Positions 17,651 through 25,934 of a stretch of DNA of 39,201 bases are shown here, one piece after another. Position 1 is the stretch's first letter. Each line of letters opens with the position of its first letter. Source of the DNA: Bordetella parapertussis (GTDB taxonomy: Bacteria > Pseudomonadota > Gammaproteobacteria > Burkholderiales > SG8-41); assembly GCA_945906935.1 (NCBI GenBank), contig CAMDSO010000026.1:1-39201 (forward strand). The letters run 5' to 3'. Both the position numbers and the translations under genes were made by a program. Under the pieces are notes generated by a model. That model was not told the DNA's origin, ran no database searches, and saw only the letters and a program-made list of their open reading frames with translations.

Positions 17651-19120
17651 ATGAAGGCAGACGGCGGCGGCTCGCAGCAGGCGGAAAATTACGGTGATTT
17701 GCGCGGGTGGCTCGAACGCGTTGATGCTCTTGGTGAACTCAAGCGCGTGAATGGTGCGCATTGGGATACCGAGATGGGGGCGATTACGCACATGTTGACG
17801 GAGAAAAGCCGCGGTAATGCGCCGGCTCTCCTGTTCGATGAAATTCCAGGTTATCCAAAAGGATTTCGCACGCTTTATGGGCAATTTTCATCAGTGCGCC
17901 GCGTCGCACTCACGCTGGGGCTGCCGCTTGAGTATGAGCGCAAGGTTGACATCGTCAAGCGTTACCACGAACGCATACAGAGTCTCAAGCCGCTGCCGCC
18001 GCGCTATGTGCAAGACGGGCCGATTCTTGAGAATGTTCTCGAAGGGGACAAGGTTGATGTGCTGAAGTTCCCGGTGCCGCGCCACCATGAGCGCGACACC
18101 GCGCGTTATATCGGCACCGCCAACTGTGTGATGACCAAGGATCCCGACGCAGGCTGGTTTAATCTCGGTACTTATCGCAACCAGGTGTACGACGGCAGGA
18201 CGATCGGTTGCCAGATTACCGAGGGCAAACACGGGCGGATTCATCGCGACAAATATTTTGAGCGTGGCGAATCAATGAAGGTGGTAGTGTTGGTTGGTCA
18301 GGACCCGTTGCTGTTTATGCTGGCGGCGAGTCCGTTGCCTGAGGGGGTCAGTGAGCTCGACTTTGCCGGTGGTCTGCGCGGGCAGCCGGTTGATGTGGTG
18401 CGCGGACCGTATACCGGGTTTCCGATCCCGGCATATGCCGAAATTGCAATCGAAGCTGAGGCGGTTCCTGGCAAGCTGTTGAAAGAGGGCCCTTTCGGCG
18501 AATGGATGGGCTATTACTCTGACGACACCGTGCCGCGGCCGTATCTCGACGTCAAGACCATCCTTTATCGCAATAATCCGATTCTGACATGTGCTCCGCA
18601 GCACAAACCGGTCGATGAAACAGGCCTGCTCAAGGGCATCGCCGGCTCGGCGCAAATCTGGCGCGCATTGGAAGCTTGCGGCATACCCGACGTACTCGGA
18701 GTCTGGAATCACGAGGGTGGCCCGGCGACGCGCTTTACCGTGGTGCAGATTCGCCAGCGTTATCCGGGGCACGCCCGCAATGCATTGCATGTTGCCGCCA
18801 ATTGCCAGAGTGGTGCCTATGCGGGCAAGTGGACGGTGGTGGTTGATGATGACATCGATGCCGGCGATCTGGATCAGGTCTTGTGGGCGATGAGCACGCG
18901 CTTTGATCCTGTGACCGATATCGATCTGATCCAGAAGGCGTGGGCTTCAAAACGTGACCCGCTCTACCTGCCTGGAAATTTCAACAACCGTATCCTGGTT
19001 GATGCTTGTATTCCCTACGACCTGAAACTGGCTAATAAATTTCCGCCGGTGGTAGACGTTAGTGATGGCTTACGCGCGAAAATAAAGGAGAAATTCGGTT
19101 TTCTGAATTTTTCCGATTAA
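17651..19120 (+). CDS. UbiD-family (prenylated-FMN) decarboxylase
   Basis: A 489-residue UbiD-family decarboxylase, transcribed divergently from the other one. The catalytic set is Arg176 (GTYRNQ), Glu279 and Glu284 (KEGPFGEW); FDEIPGYPKG and IPAYAEIAIEAE also match. It shares the fold and many blocks with its neighbour but differs over most of its length, so the pair are paralogues, perhaps with different substrates or forming mixed complexes. The start ATG 17651 follows AGGGGGAT. It stands alone, and 222 bases without a gene follow before a convergent Bug gene. Confidence 0.92.
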   Translation: MKADGGGSQQAENYGDLRGWLERVDALGELKRVNGAHWDTEMGAITHMLTEKSRGNAPALLFDEIPGYPKGFRTLYGQFSSVRRVALTLGLPLEYERKVDIVKRYHERIQSLKPLPPRYVQDGPILENVLEGDKVDVLKFPVPRHHERDTARYIGTANCVMTKDPDAGWFNLGTYRNQVYDGRTIGCQITEGKHGRIHRDKYFERGESMKVVVLVGQDPLLFMLAASPLPEGVSELDFAGGLRGQPVDVVRGPYTGFPIPAYAEIAIEAEAVPGKLLKEGPFGEWMGYYSDDTVPRPYLDVKTILYRNNPILTCAPQHKPVDETGLLKGIAGSAQIWRALEACGIPDVLGVWNHEGGPATRFTVVQIRQRYPGHARNALHVAANCQSGAYAGKWTVVVDDDIDAGDLDQVLWAMSTRFDPVTDIDLIQKAWASKRDPLYLPGNFNNRILVDACIPYDLKLANKFPPVVDVSDGLRAKIKEKFGFLNFSD

Positions 19121-19342
19121 GGGGGTCTCTAAAGGGCTTGTGGCGAGCAGATCGAGGCGCCAGGAGAAGTGCCGCAAAGGATGAGGCAGCCCATCAATTG
19201 AGGTGAGGGCTGAGAGGGTATGCGGCGAATCGAATCGACTGTATGGTCGGTTGTTGATGCGTTCTTTTCCAGCTTGTTCCGTTTTGGAAAACGCCGTGAT
19301 TCACCTGCGGTATGTCCACCTTTATAGCGGACGCGGGCATGC

Positions 19343-20329
19343 TCAGCGTTCCGGTTTGATTGCGGCGTTGCGAATGATGCGGCCCCATTTCTCGAATTCA
19401 GCCTGTACAAACGGTGTGAATTGATCTGGCGTGGTGGAGAGGGGTTCAAAGGCCTGCTTTTCCAGTTGTTGGCGGTAATCGGCTGACGTTGCCAGGCGCG
19501 CTGCTTCATTGTGCATTCGCATGATAATGTCCCGTGGTGTTGCGGCCGGAGCAACCAGCGCATACCAAGAGCCGACGTCCACGCCGCGGATACCCGACTC
19601 GACGAGCGTTTGGACTTCAGGTAGTAGCGTTGAGCGCGCGGGGCTGGTCACTGCAAGCGCGTGTAGTCGTTTTGACGCCAGATAGGGCATCACTGCGGTA
19701 ATGCTGCTGAACAGCAGATGTGCCTCACCCGAGAGAATGGCGATGGCCGCTGGTCCGGTTCCCTTGTATGGAATATGAGTGAGGTCGATGCCGGCGTTGC
19801 TCTTGAAGAGTTCTCCGACGAGATGGAGGTTGCCGCCGCTGCCGCTGGATGCGTAGTTGATCTGTCCCGGGCGTGCTTTGGCGAGTGTGACCAGCGCCTT
19901 GACCGAGTGTGTTGGCAGGGAAGGATGCACGACCAGAACGTGATAAGACGATGCCAGCAGGCTGGCACCGGCGAAGTCACGCAGAGGGTTGTAGTTAATG
20001 TGTTCGAGGTGTGGACTGATGGCAAATGGGCCGATAAAGCCAAGTAGCCATGTATAACCATCGGGGGCGGCGCGGGCGACTAGTTCGGTGGCCAGATTGC
20101 CACCAGCCCCAGCACGATTGTCTATTACGAATTGCTGGCCCAGGCGCTCCCCTAGTTTTTGTCCAACTAGGCGCGCCAGAAAATCGTTACCGCCGCCTGG
20201 CGCAAAAGGCACCACCAGCCGGATCGGCTGGACAGGATAGTTTTGCTGCGCCATTGCGCAATGAAGGTGCGTTGTTAGAGCGCAGACTGCACCTGATATC
20301 AAAAATCCATGGCAGGATATTCGCCTCAT
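19343..20329 (-). CDS. Bug/TctC-family solute-binding protein
   Basis: Periplasmic binding protein of 328 residues, with a signal peptide ending HCAMAQ (about residue 28). Motifs: YPVQPIRLVVPFAPGGGND, VIDNRAGAGGNLA, APDGYTWL, IPYKGTGPAAIAILSGE. The GGGND loop is shared with the upstream Bug gene, indicating a recent tandem pair. The ribosome site AAGGAA overlaps the stop of that gene, only 9 bases away, so the two are coupled. The intergenic stretch after it (19121-19342) holds no gene or clear terminator. Confidence 0.93.
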   Translation of the reverse strand: MRRISCHGFLISGAVCALTTHLHCAMAQQNYPVQPIRLVVPFAPGGGNDFLARLVGQKLGERLGQQFVIDNRAGAGGNLATELVARAAPDGYTWLLGFIGPFAISPHLEHINYNPLRDFAGASLLASSYHVLVVHPSLPTHSVKALVTLAKARPGQINYASSGSGGNLHLVGELFKSNAGIDLTHIPYKGTGPAAIAILSGEAHLLFSSITAVMPYLASKRLHALAVTSPARSTLLPEVQTLVESGIRGVDVGSWYALVAPAATPRDIIMRMHNEAARLATSADYRQQLEKQAFEPLSTTPDQFTPFVQAEFEKWGRIIRNAAIKPER

Positions 20330-20338
20330 TGCGGTTCC

Positions 20339-21352
20339 TTATTCGGGTTTAATACCTGCGGCGCGCGCTACTCTGCCCCATTTAATGATTTCCGCTTGCA
20401 GAAAAATCCTGAACTCGGCAGCGCTGATGGGTTTGACGTCGATCGCCTGGCGTGCGAACTGTTCGCGTGCCACCGACGTGCTGACGATGCGCACCAGATG
20501 TTGGCTCAGCAGATCGATGATGGCTTGCGGGGTGTGGGATGGTGCAAGCAGGGCATACCATGAGCGTGCGTCGACGTCGCTGATGCCGCTCTCGATCAAT
20601 GTTGGCACTTCCGGTGCCAGTGCCAGCCGGCGCGGGCTGGTGGTGGCCAGCGCGATCAACCTGTTCGCACGTACGAAAGGCATGCTCGCCGACACCGAGC
20701 CGAATTGCATTTGGGCCTCGCCGGCCATTACGGCGGCGGCCGCCGGACCGCTGCCCCGGTAGGGTACGTGGACAAGTTCAATTCCCGTCACCGAACGAAA
20801 CAGTTCGGCTGTGAGGTGGCCGGCCGAACCCGTCCCGGCAAATGCGCTGTTCAATTTTCCCGGGTTGAGTTTCGCGTAACTGATCAGCTCCCTGACCGAG
20901 CGTGCGGGTAGCGAGGGATGGGCGACCAGTATGTGATAGCCCGATGCCAGAAAGCCCAGTGCCACGAAGTCGGCCAGTGGATCGTAAGGCAGTTTTTGCA
21001 GGCTCGGTGATACCGCGAGAGGTCCAAAGTAGCCCAGTAGCAGGGTGTGGCCGTCTGCATTTGATTTGGCAACGATGTCGTTGGCGACTATGCCGCCGCC
21101 ACCCGGGCGGTTATCCACCACCACCTGGGTGGCCAGCGCGTCGCCCAGCGGCACCGCTACAATTCGCGCAAGGGCGTCATTGCCGCCGCCTGGCGCGAAG
21201 GGAACCAATAACCGGATGGGCCTTTGCGGGAAGGCGTCTGCAGCCGCGCTGCCGGCAAAATGAAGCCCCGCCGCAAGTGCGGCAACAAGCAGGCGGGCGA
21301 GCGGGCCGTCAGGGGTCAGCATGTATGATTGGGTTGCGAATCTGTTTAACAT
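20339..21352 (-). CDS. Bug/TctC-family solute-binding protein
   Basis: Periplasmic binding protein of 337 residues. The signal peptide is long (core LLVAALAAGLHFAGSAAA, cleavage near residue 38). Motifs: FPQRPIRLLVPFAPGGGND, VVDNRPGGGGIVA, NADGHTLL, VPYRGSGPAAAAVMAGE. ACAGG lies 5 bases before ATG 21352; an inner ATG at 21322 lacks a site. It is divergent from the XRE regulator across 87 bases holding a perfect palindrome, so it may be controlled with the pyrimidine-like gene set and import that pathway's substrate. Confidence 0.93.
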   Translation of the reverse strand: MLNRFATQSYMLTPDGPLARLLVAALAAGLHFAGSAAADAFPQRPIRLLVPFAPGGGNDALARIVAVPLGDALATQVVVDNRPGGGGIVANDIVAKSNADGHTLLLGYFGPLAVSPSLQKLPYDPLADFVALGFLASGYHILVAHPSLPARSVRELISYAKLNPGKLNSAFAGTGSAGHLTAELFRSVTGIELVHVPYRGSGPAAAAVMAGEAQMQFGSVSASMPFVRANRLIALATTSPRRLALAPEVPTLIESGISDVDARSWYALLAPSHTPQAIIDLLSQHLVRIVSTSVAREQFARQAIDVKPISAAEFRIFLQAEIIKWGRVARAAGIKPE

Positions 21353-21363
21353 ATTAACCTGTT

Positions 21364-21377
21364 TCTAAAATTTTAGA
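21364..21377. promoter_or_regulatory. Perfect palindrome upstream of XRE regulator
   Basis: TCTAAAATTTTAGA is a perfect 14-base palindrome (TCT-N8-AGA), extended on the right to TTTTAGAC at 21371-21378. The same octamer lies before pyrK (22371-22378), and its complement GTCTAAAA lies before the second coxM (33338-33345). It is probably the binding site of the XRE protein encoded next to it, which is inference. Confidence 0.5.
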
Positions 21378-21439
21378 CGTTTTGTCGTGCACGGCTGCGT
21401 GCGGCTCGTTTTCACCTGCTTACCTTGGGGTAGCTCTTC

Positions 21440-22327
21440 ATGGATTTTCGTTTTGACGATATTGGCAACCGGCTTAAGGCGTTCCGTCTTGGCTCGGGGT
21501 TAAGTGCCGATGAAATTGCGCGCCGACTTGGCATTTCGCGCGCAGCACTTTACCGTTTTGAGAAGGGTGAGCTCACCAAGATCGACACGTTGCAAAAACT
21601 TTCGCTCCTGCTCGGCGTGTCGGTGCCGACCTTGCTTGGCGTGGGGGTCGAATACATTGCCTCTGCCGTGAGCTATTTTGAGCGGTTGCGCCAGATCGAA
21701 GAGACTGCGGAGCGGATTGTTGTGTTGGCGGGGCCGGTTTCCTATCTGCTGACTTCTGATTCGTTCGACGAGAAACTTGCCGAAGTGCTGACCGAGAACA
21801 TTCCTCAAGATCTCGAGCAGCGCCGGCGTGCCCTGAAGGAAGTTGGCGAGATCATGACCATTCTGCAGCGCCGCAAGGAGAATTTTCGCCTTCGCCGGCC
21901 GAATATCATCAATCTTATTTCCTCGACAGAAATCGAACGCTTTCTCGGTAATGGGCTTGTTGGCAGGCAGGGGCTGTCGGAAAAGATATTGCGCGAGCGC
22001 CGCCTGCAGGCCCGTGCCGAGGTTGTCCACCTTGCTGAAATGCTGAGTGACGAGCCGATGGGTGTGCAGGTTGGGATTGTTCCGGACACCCTTCCGCATA
22101 CGGGATTTCAAATCTTCCGTCAGCCTGACCGGCAGTTGTTATCGCTAAGTCCGTTCCGCCTCGGTGAGCAGCCCAACGTACGCATCGGTGTGGCGATGAT
22201 TACCACGGCGCCCGAGGCGCTGGAGTTGCATCAAAAAGCAGTTGCTGAAATGTGGCGACGCGCTCTAAAGGCAGTGCCGGCGGCCAAATTTTTGCGCGAT
22301 TTGCTGGATCGCACCAAGCGCAATTGA
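21440..22327 (+). CDS. XRE-type helix-turn-helix regulator
   Basis: A 295-residue transcription factor. Residues about 8-62 form a Cro/CI-type helix-turn-helix (IGNRLKAFRLGSGLSADEIA, RLGISRAALYRFEKGE). The remaining 230 residues are a helical, ligand-binding-like region with no family I recognise, so the inducer is unknown. GGGGTAG precedes the ATG. It lies 116 bases before the pyrK-pyrD-pyrC set in the same direction and faces a Bug gene. A palindrome in its own promoter reappears before pyrK, so it most likely regulates itself and that operon. Confidence 0.9.
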   Translation: MDFRFDDIGNRLKAFRLGSGLSADEIARRLGISRAALYRFEKGELTKIDTLQKLSLLLGVSVPTLLGVGVEYIASAVSYFERLRQIEETAERIVVLAGPVSYLLTSDSFDEKLAEVLTENIPQDLEQRRRALKEVGEIMTILQRRKENFRLRRPNIINLISSTEIERFLGNGLVGRQGLSEKILRERRLQARAEVVHLAEMLSDEPMGVQVGIVPDTLPHTGFQIFRQPDRQLLSLSPFRLGEQPNVRIGVAMITTAPEALELHQKAVAEMWRRALKAVPAAKFLRDLLDRTKRN

Positions 22328-22361
22328 ACGTATTTCGGGGATTTGTCCCAAAAATAGGAAA

Positions 22362-22395
22362 TGTCTTGATTTTTAGACAGTCACCGGCTTAATAT
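22362..22395 (+). promoter_or_regulatory. Promoter with overlapping operator upstream of pyrK
   Basis: TTGATT (22366-22371) and TAATAT (22390-22395) are 18 bases apart and make a plausible sigma-70 promoter. The inverted repeat TGTCT-N8-AGACA (22362-22379) covers the -35 and part of the spacer, a position typical of repression. It has the same TCT-N8-AGA layout as the palindrome before the XRE gene. Confidence 0.45.
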
Positions 22396-22443
22396 TACCG
22401 GCCAGCAACCCATCCAACCACATCACCGGGGTCTTTTCCTGAT

Positions 22444-23304
22444 ATGCCGAATTACGCATCCAGTGCCATTACCGTCGGCGCACAGCCTGTTGAGCACTCT
22501 CCCTATCAGTGCAAGGTCGAAGAGTCGCTGTGCCCTGTTGTGTCCCACGAATGGGTTAATGAGGAATACAAACATCTGGTGGTGAAGGCGTCGCCAAAGG
22601 CGCTTGTTGCGCAGCCTGGCCAGTTTTTTCAGTTATTGTGTCCGTCGCCGGATGCAATCGAGGTTTGGTTCCGGCGTCCGCAAAGCGTCTACCGCGTCTC
22701 GCCTGCCGATGGGCATCTTGAATTTTTGTACAAGGTGGTCGGCCGGGGTACCCAAGGTCTGGCATCGATCAAGCCCGGCGATCATCTGAACATGATGGGG
22801 CCATTGGGTGTTGGTTTCAAATTGGAGCCAGGCTGGAAAAATGTGGTCGTGCTTGGCCGCGGTGTCGGTCTGGCAACGATGGCGCCGATTTCGCAGATCG
22901 CCGCCGCCCAAGGCGTCAAGGTGACCGCTATCCTGAGTGCACGCAGCCCGGAACTGGCGCTGGCAGCCGATCTTTTCGAGCAGGTGGGGGACGTGATCAA
23001 GGTGCTTGATACCGACGGCAGCAGTGCGGTCGATAACATCGAGCGCATCCTGCGGCAGCTGATTGCCGATAAAAAGGCCGACGCATTTTTTACCTGCGGC
23101 TCGAACCGTTTGTTGCAACTCATGAAGCGTATTGGCAGTGAGTGCAATGTTCCCGGGCAAGCGGCGATGGAGCAGATCATGGCTTGCGGTCTTGGGCCCT
23201 GTTATATCTGCGTGCGAACTTTCGAGGTCAAGGGCAAAAAGGAAATGCGAAGAGTCTGTGTCGAAGGCCCGGTATTCGATTTGCAGGAGGTACTGGGATG
23301 GTAG
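22444..23304 (+). CDS. PyrK-like FAD/2Fe-2S electron-transfer subunit
   Basis: A 286-residue flavin reductase-like subunit that passes electrons between NAD(P)H and a partner flavoprotein. The FAD segment is RRPQSVYRV (78-85, usually RRPISI). The NAD loop reads GRGVG at 138-142, where PyrK normally has GGGIG. A 2Fe-2S cluster is bound by Cys248, Cys253, Cys256 and Cys272 (ACGLGPCYIC, then RVCVEGPVF), the classic PyrK arrangement. It has about 25 extra N-terminal residues with Cys23 and Cys30. Its stop overlaps the pyrD start, so the proteins should form a complex like dihydroorotate dehydrogenase B. Confidence 0.9.
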   Translation: MPNYASSAITVGAQPVEHSPYQCKVEESLCPVVSHEWVNEEYKHLVVKASPKALVAQPGQFFQLLCPSPDAIEVWFRRPQSVYRVSPADGHLEFLYKVVGRGTQGLASIKPGDHLNMMGPLGVGFKLEPGWKNVVVLGRGVGLATMAPISQIAAAQGVKVTAILSARSPELALAADLFEQVGDVIKVLDTDGSSAVDNIERILRQLIADKKADAFFTCGSNRLLQLMKRIGSECNVPGQAAMEQIMACGLGPCYICVRTFEVKGKKEMRRVCVEGPVFDLQEVLGW

Positions 23305-24245
23305 ATCTTTCGGTGAAGCTCGGTAGCCTGGAGTTGCAAAATCCGGTGCTGCCGGCATCCGGCACATTCTCAACCGAATTCTCACAGGTGATCGACCTCA
23401 ACCGCCTTGGCGCGTTGGTGTCGAAGACGGTGTCGCGTAACTACCGCGCGGGGAACCCGCCGCCGCGTGTGTCTGAGGTTCAGGGTGGCATGATCAACTC
23501 GATCGGTCTGCCGACCAAGGGCCTCAAGCATTTTCTTGACGTTCAATTGCCCGAGTACAAACGGTTCAAGCCGCCGCTGGTGTGCAGTATCAGTGCGGAA
23601 ACGATCGAGGATTTTGCCGATATGGCACGCGACGTCAGTGTGCCTGGCGTGGATGCCATCGAAATTAATATCTCATGCCCGACCCGGCAACCCGGTGGAG
23701 GGAATTTTGCGCAGAACGAAGAGCACAGCTACAAGGTGGTCAAGTTGTGTCGCGAGGCGACGGAAAAACCGATATGGGCAAAGCTGTCGCCCAACGCCGG
23801 TGATATCGCCGGCGTCGCAGAGGCTGCTGAAAAAGGCGGTGCCGATGCACTGACGGTTTCCAATACGATCCTCGGACTTAAGATCAACACCGATACCTTC
23901 CTGTCCCATATCGGTAACGGATACGGTGGATTGTCCGGGCCCGGCATCAAGCCCATCATCGTGCGCATGGTCAATGAATGCAGCCGCGTCGTGAAAATTC
24001 CGATCATCGGTGCCGGCGGCATCATGTGTGTGGAGGACGTCGTCGAATACATGCTGGCGGGCGCATCAGCCGTAGAAATCGGATTTTTGAGCTTTAGGAA
24101 TCCAACCGGTATGATCGCCATCATCGACGGACTTGCGCAATGGTGCGAGGAAAAAGGCATCAAGTGCGTTGCCGATCTGACCGGTGCCATGCGCCCACAT
24201 CCACCCCGTGATACCTACGAAGCGGGTATGATTGGCATCAGTTAA
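23298..24245 (+). CDS. Class 1B dihydroorotate-dehydrogenase-like protein
   Basis: A 315-residue FMN barrel enzyme. With PyrK, class 1B enzymes interconvert dihydroorotate and orotate using NAD. Conserved are Lys43 (SKTVS), Asn67 (MINSIG), Asn124 and Cys127 (INISCP), and Asn189-Thr190 (SNT). The Asn that follows Cys-Pro in dihydroorotate dehydrogenases is Thr129 here; dihydropyrimidine dehydrogenases have His there. The substrate could thus be a related heterocycle. The start ATG 23298 follows GCAGGAGG and overlaps the pyrK stop; the longer frame from 23142 lies inside pyrK. Class 1B is rare in betaproteobacteria, which use quinone-linked class 2 for biosynthesis. Confidence 0.88.
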   Translation: MVDLSVKLGSLELQNPVLPASGTFSTEFSQVIDLNRLGALVSKTVSRNYRAGNPPPRVSEVQGGMINSIGLPTKGLKHFLDVQLPEYKRFKPPLVCSISAETIEDFADMARDVSVPGVDAIEINISCPTRQPGGGNFAQNEEHSYKVVKLCREATEKPIWAKLSPNAGDIAGVAEAAEKGGADALTVSNTILGLKINTDTFLSHIGNGYGGLSGPGIKPIIVRMVNECSRVVKIPIIGAGGIMCVEDVVEYMLAGASAVEIGFLSFRNPTGMIAIIDGLAQWCEEKGIKCVADLTGAMRPHPPRDTYEAGMIGIS

Positions 24246-24282
24246 TTATGCTCACGGTGCGCTGTTTACCGTATCTGCCAAC

Positions 24283-25326
24283 ATGATCCAACGCGTCACC
24301 CTGCGTAAACCTGATGACTGGCACCTGCATGTGCGCGACGGCGCCATGCTCAAGGCGTCGCTACCTTTTACCGCACGTCATTTTGGCCGCGCGATCATCA
24401 TGCCCAATCTGGTGCCGCCGGTGCGTGTGGTCAAGGAGGCTGAAGCCTACAGGCAACGGCTTCTGTGCGCCCTACCCGAGGGGTCGACGTTCAAACCGTT
24501 GATGACCTGCTATCTGACAGACGATACGGATCCTGATGAAGTCGAGGCGGGCTTCCGTCACGGCGTATTTACCGCCGTTAAACTCTATCCTGCCAATGCC
24601 ACCACCAATTCAGTAGCCGGCGTTAGTGATTACAGCCGGATCAGGCCGGTGCTGGCGCGTATGGAAAAGATCGGCATGCCCTTGTTGATGCACGGCGAAG
24701 AGGTCGACCCCGAGGTTGATGTCTTTGATCGCGAGGAAGTGTTTATCGAGCGGCGCTTGATACCGTGGATGCGGGAGTACCCCGGGCTCAAGATGGTACT
24801 GGAACATTTGTCCTCGAAAGTGGCGGTTGATTTTGTGCGTTCAGCCGCACCACAGGTCGGTGCTACGATCACGCCCTACCACCTGGCATTGAACCGAACC
24901 GACTGGCTGGGGTTTGGTTTGCGCCCCTATATGTACTGTATGCCGGTGATCAAAACCGAGCGCGACCGTCGTGCGCTGGTAGCGGCAGCCACTTCTGGCG
25001 AGCCCTGTTTTTTTCTCGGCACCGACTCGGCACCGCATCCTGTTGCAAAAAAACTTAATGTCATCGGTGCCGCCGGATTATTTAATGCGCCAGTGGCTAT
25101 CGAGAGTTATGCCAAGGTGTTCGCTGATGCAGGGGCTCTGGATAAACTCGAAGGGTTTGCTTCGCTCAACGGGCCGCGCCATTACGGGCTGTCACCGAAC
25201 GAAGAAACAATCACGCTCGAAGCCACGGCGTGGACGGCACCTGAAGAAGTCCTGGTTGACGGACCGGATGAGCGCGCGCTGGTTTATCGTGGCGGCGAAA
25301 CCATCGAATGGCGCGTTACTGCTTAA
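24283..25326 (+). CDS. pyrC: Dihydroorotase (PyrC type)
   Basis: A 347-residue zinc amidohydrolase very like Escherichia coli PyrC in length and sequence, opening or closing dihydroorotate and N-carbamoyl-aspartate. All metal ligands are visible: His14, His16, Lys100 (carboxylated in the family), His137, His175 and Asp248. Substrate carboxylate contacts Arg18, Asn42 and His252 are also kept, so a carboxylated dihydropyrimidine is still the best substrate guess. The start ATG 24283 matches the PyrC N terminus (RKPDDWHLH) but has no clear ribosome site. It follows pyrD by 37 bases. In this context a catabolic role, opening the reduced ring, seems likelier than biosynthesis. Confidence 0.92.
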   Translation: MIQRVTLRKPDDWHLHVRDGAMLKASLPFTARHFGRAIIMPNLVPPVRVVKEAEAYRQRLLCALPEGSTFKPLMTCYLTDDTDPDEVEAGFRHGVFTAVKLYPANATTNSVAGVSDYSRIRPVLARMEKIGMPLLMHGEEVDPEVDVFDREEVFIERRLIPWMREYPGLKMVLEHLSSKVAVDFVRSAAPQVGATITPYHLALNRTDWLGFGLRPYMYCMPVIKTERDRRALVAAATSGEPCFFLGTDSAPHPVAKKLNVIGAAGLFNAPVAIESYAKVFADAGALDKLEGFASLNGPRHYGLSPNEETITLEATAWTAPEEVLVDGPDERALVYRGGETIEWRVTA

Positions 25327-25343
25327 TCTGCTCAGGGGCCTTG

Positions 25344-25934
25344 ATGGAATTTGACAATACGCTTGATGTACCGCTGCCGCCGGCCAAGGCCTGGCTGGTG
25401 CTGCTGGATATAGAGCGGATCGCACGCTGTATTCCTGGCGCCGAGTTGACCGAGGTGGTTGATGCGCAGACTTACAAGGGCAGGGTTGCCGTGCGGCTCG
25501 GACCGGTGGCACTGACGCTGGCCGGACAGGCCCGATTTGAAGAAATCGATCATCAGCAACACAAGGCGCGAGTGCGCGCAACGGGCACCGACCCCAAGGG
25601 TCGTGGTGGCAGCGATTCTGTTATCGACTTCCGGATCGAGCCGGCAGGCAACGGCAGCCGCGTTTTGATTCATACCGACCTTAGATTATCCGGTGCCATC
25701 GCACAGTATGGTCGTGGCGCCGGCATCGTGCAGAGTTTTGCTGCGCAGATCATCACCCAGTTCGGTGCGACGCTGAAATCCCAGTTGGAACAGCCTGCAT
25801 CCGCGTCGTCAGATGTCGGCGAAGAGGCCGCTGTTACTTTGCCCAATAAGCCGGTCTCCGGTTTCACCCTGTTCTTTAAGGTGCTGTGGTTGGCGGTAAT
25901 GCGGCCCTTTCAGCATAAACCTCCCCAGTCGTAA
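25344..25934 (+). CDS. coxG: CoxG-like SRPBCC protein
   Basis: A 196-residue protein of the CoxG/SRPBCC fold, commonly encoded with molybdenum hydroxylases. CoxG aids membrane attachment and electron handling in CO dehydrogenase systems. The N-terminal lipid-binding-like domain (residues 1-145) includes IARCIPGAEL and the YGRGAGIVQSFAAQIITQF helix. The last 25 residues carry a hydrophobic segment (FTLFFKVLWLAVM) suited to a membrane anchor. The start ATG 25344 has AGGGG upstream. It lies 17 bases after pyrC, and the coxL start follows its stop codon directly, so it ties the pyrimidine-like genes to the molybdenum enzyme. Confidence 0.9.
   Translation: MEFDNTLDVPLPPAKAWLVLLDIERIARCIPGAELTEVVDAQTYKGRVAVRLGPVALTLAGQARFEEIDHQQHKARVRATGTDPKGRGGSDSVIDFRIEPAGNGSRVLIHTDLRLSGAIAQYGRGAGIVQSFAAQIITQFGATLKSQLEQPASASSDVGEEAAVTLPNKPVSGFTLFFKVLWLAVMRPFQHKPPQS

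Noticed and set aside
17498-17884. N-terminal extension of the leftward UbiD protein
   Set aside because: It overlaps the divergent UbiD gene and its promoter region; TTG 17497 has a good ribosome site and matches the family start.
19121-19342. Small gene between the convergent ubiD and Bug genes
   Set aside because: Short frames here lack ribosome sites and recognisable sequence; no gene is supported.
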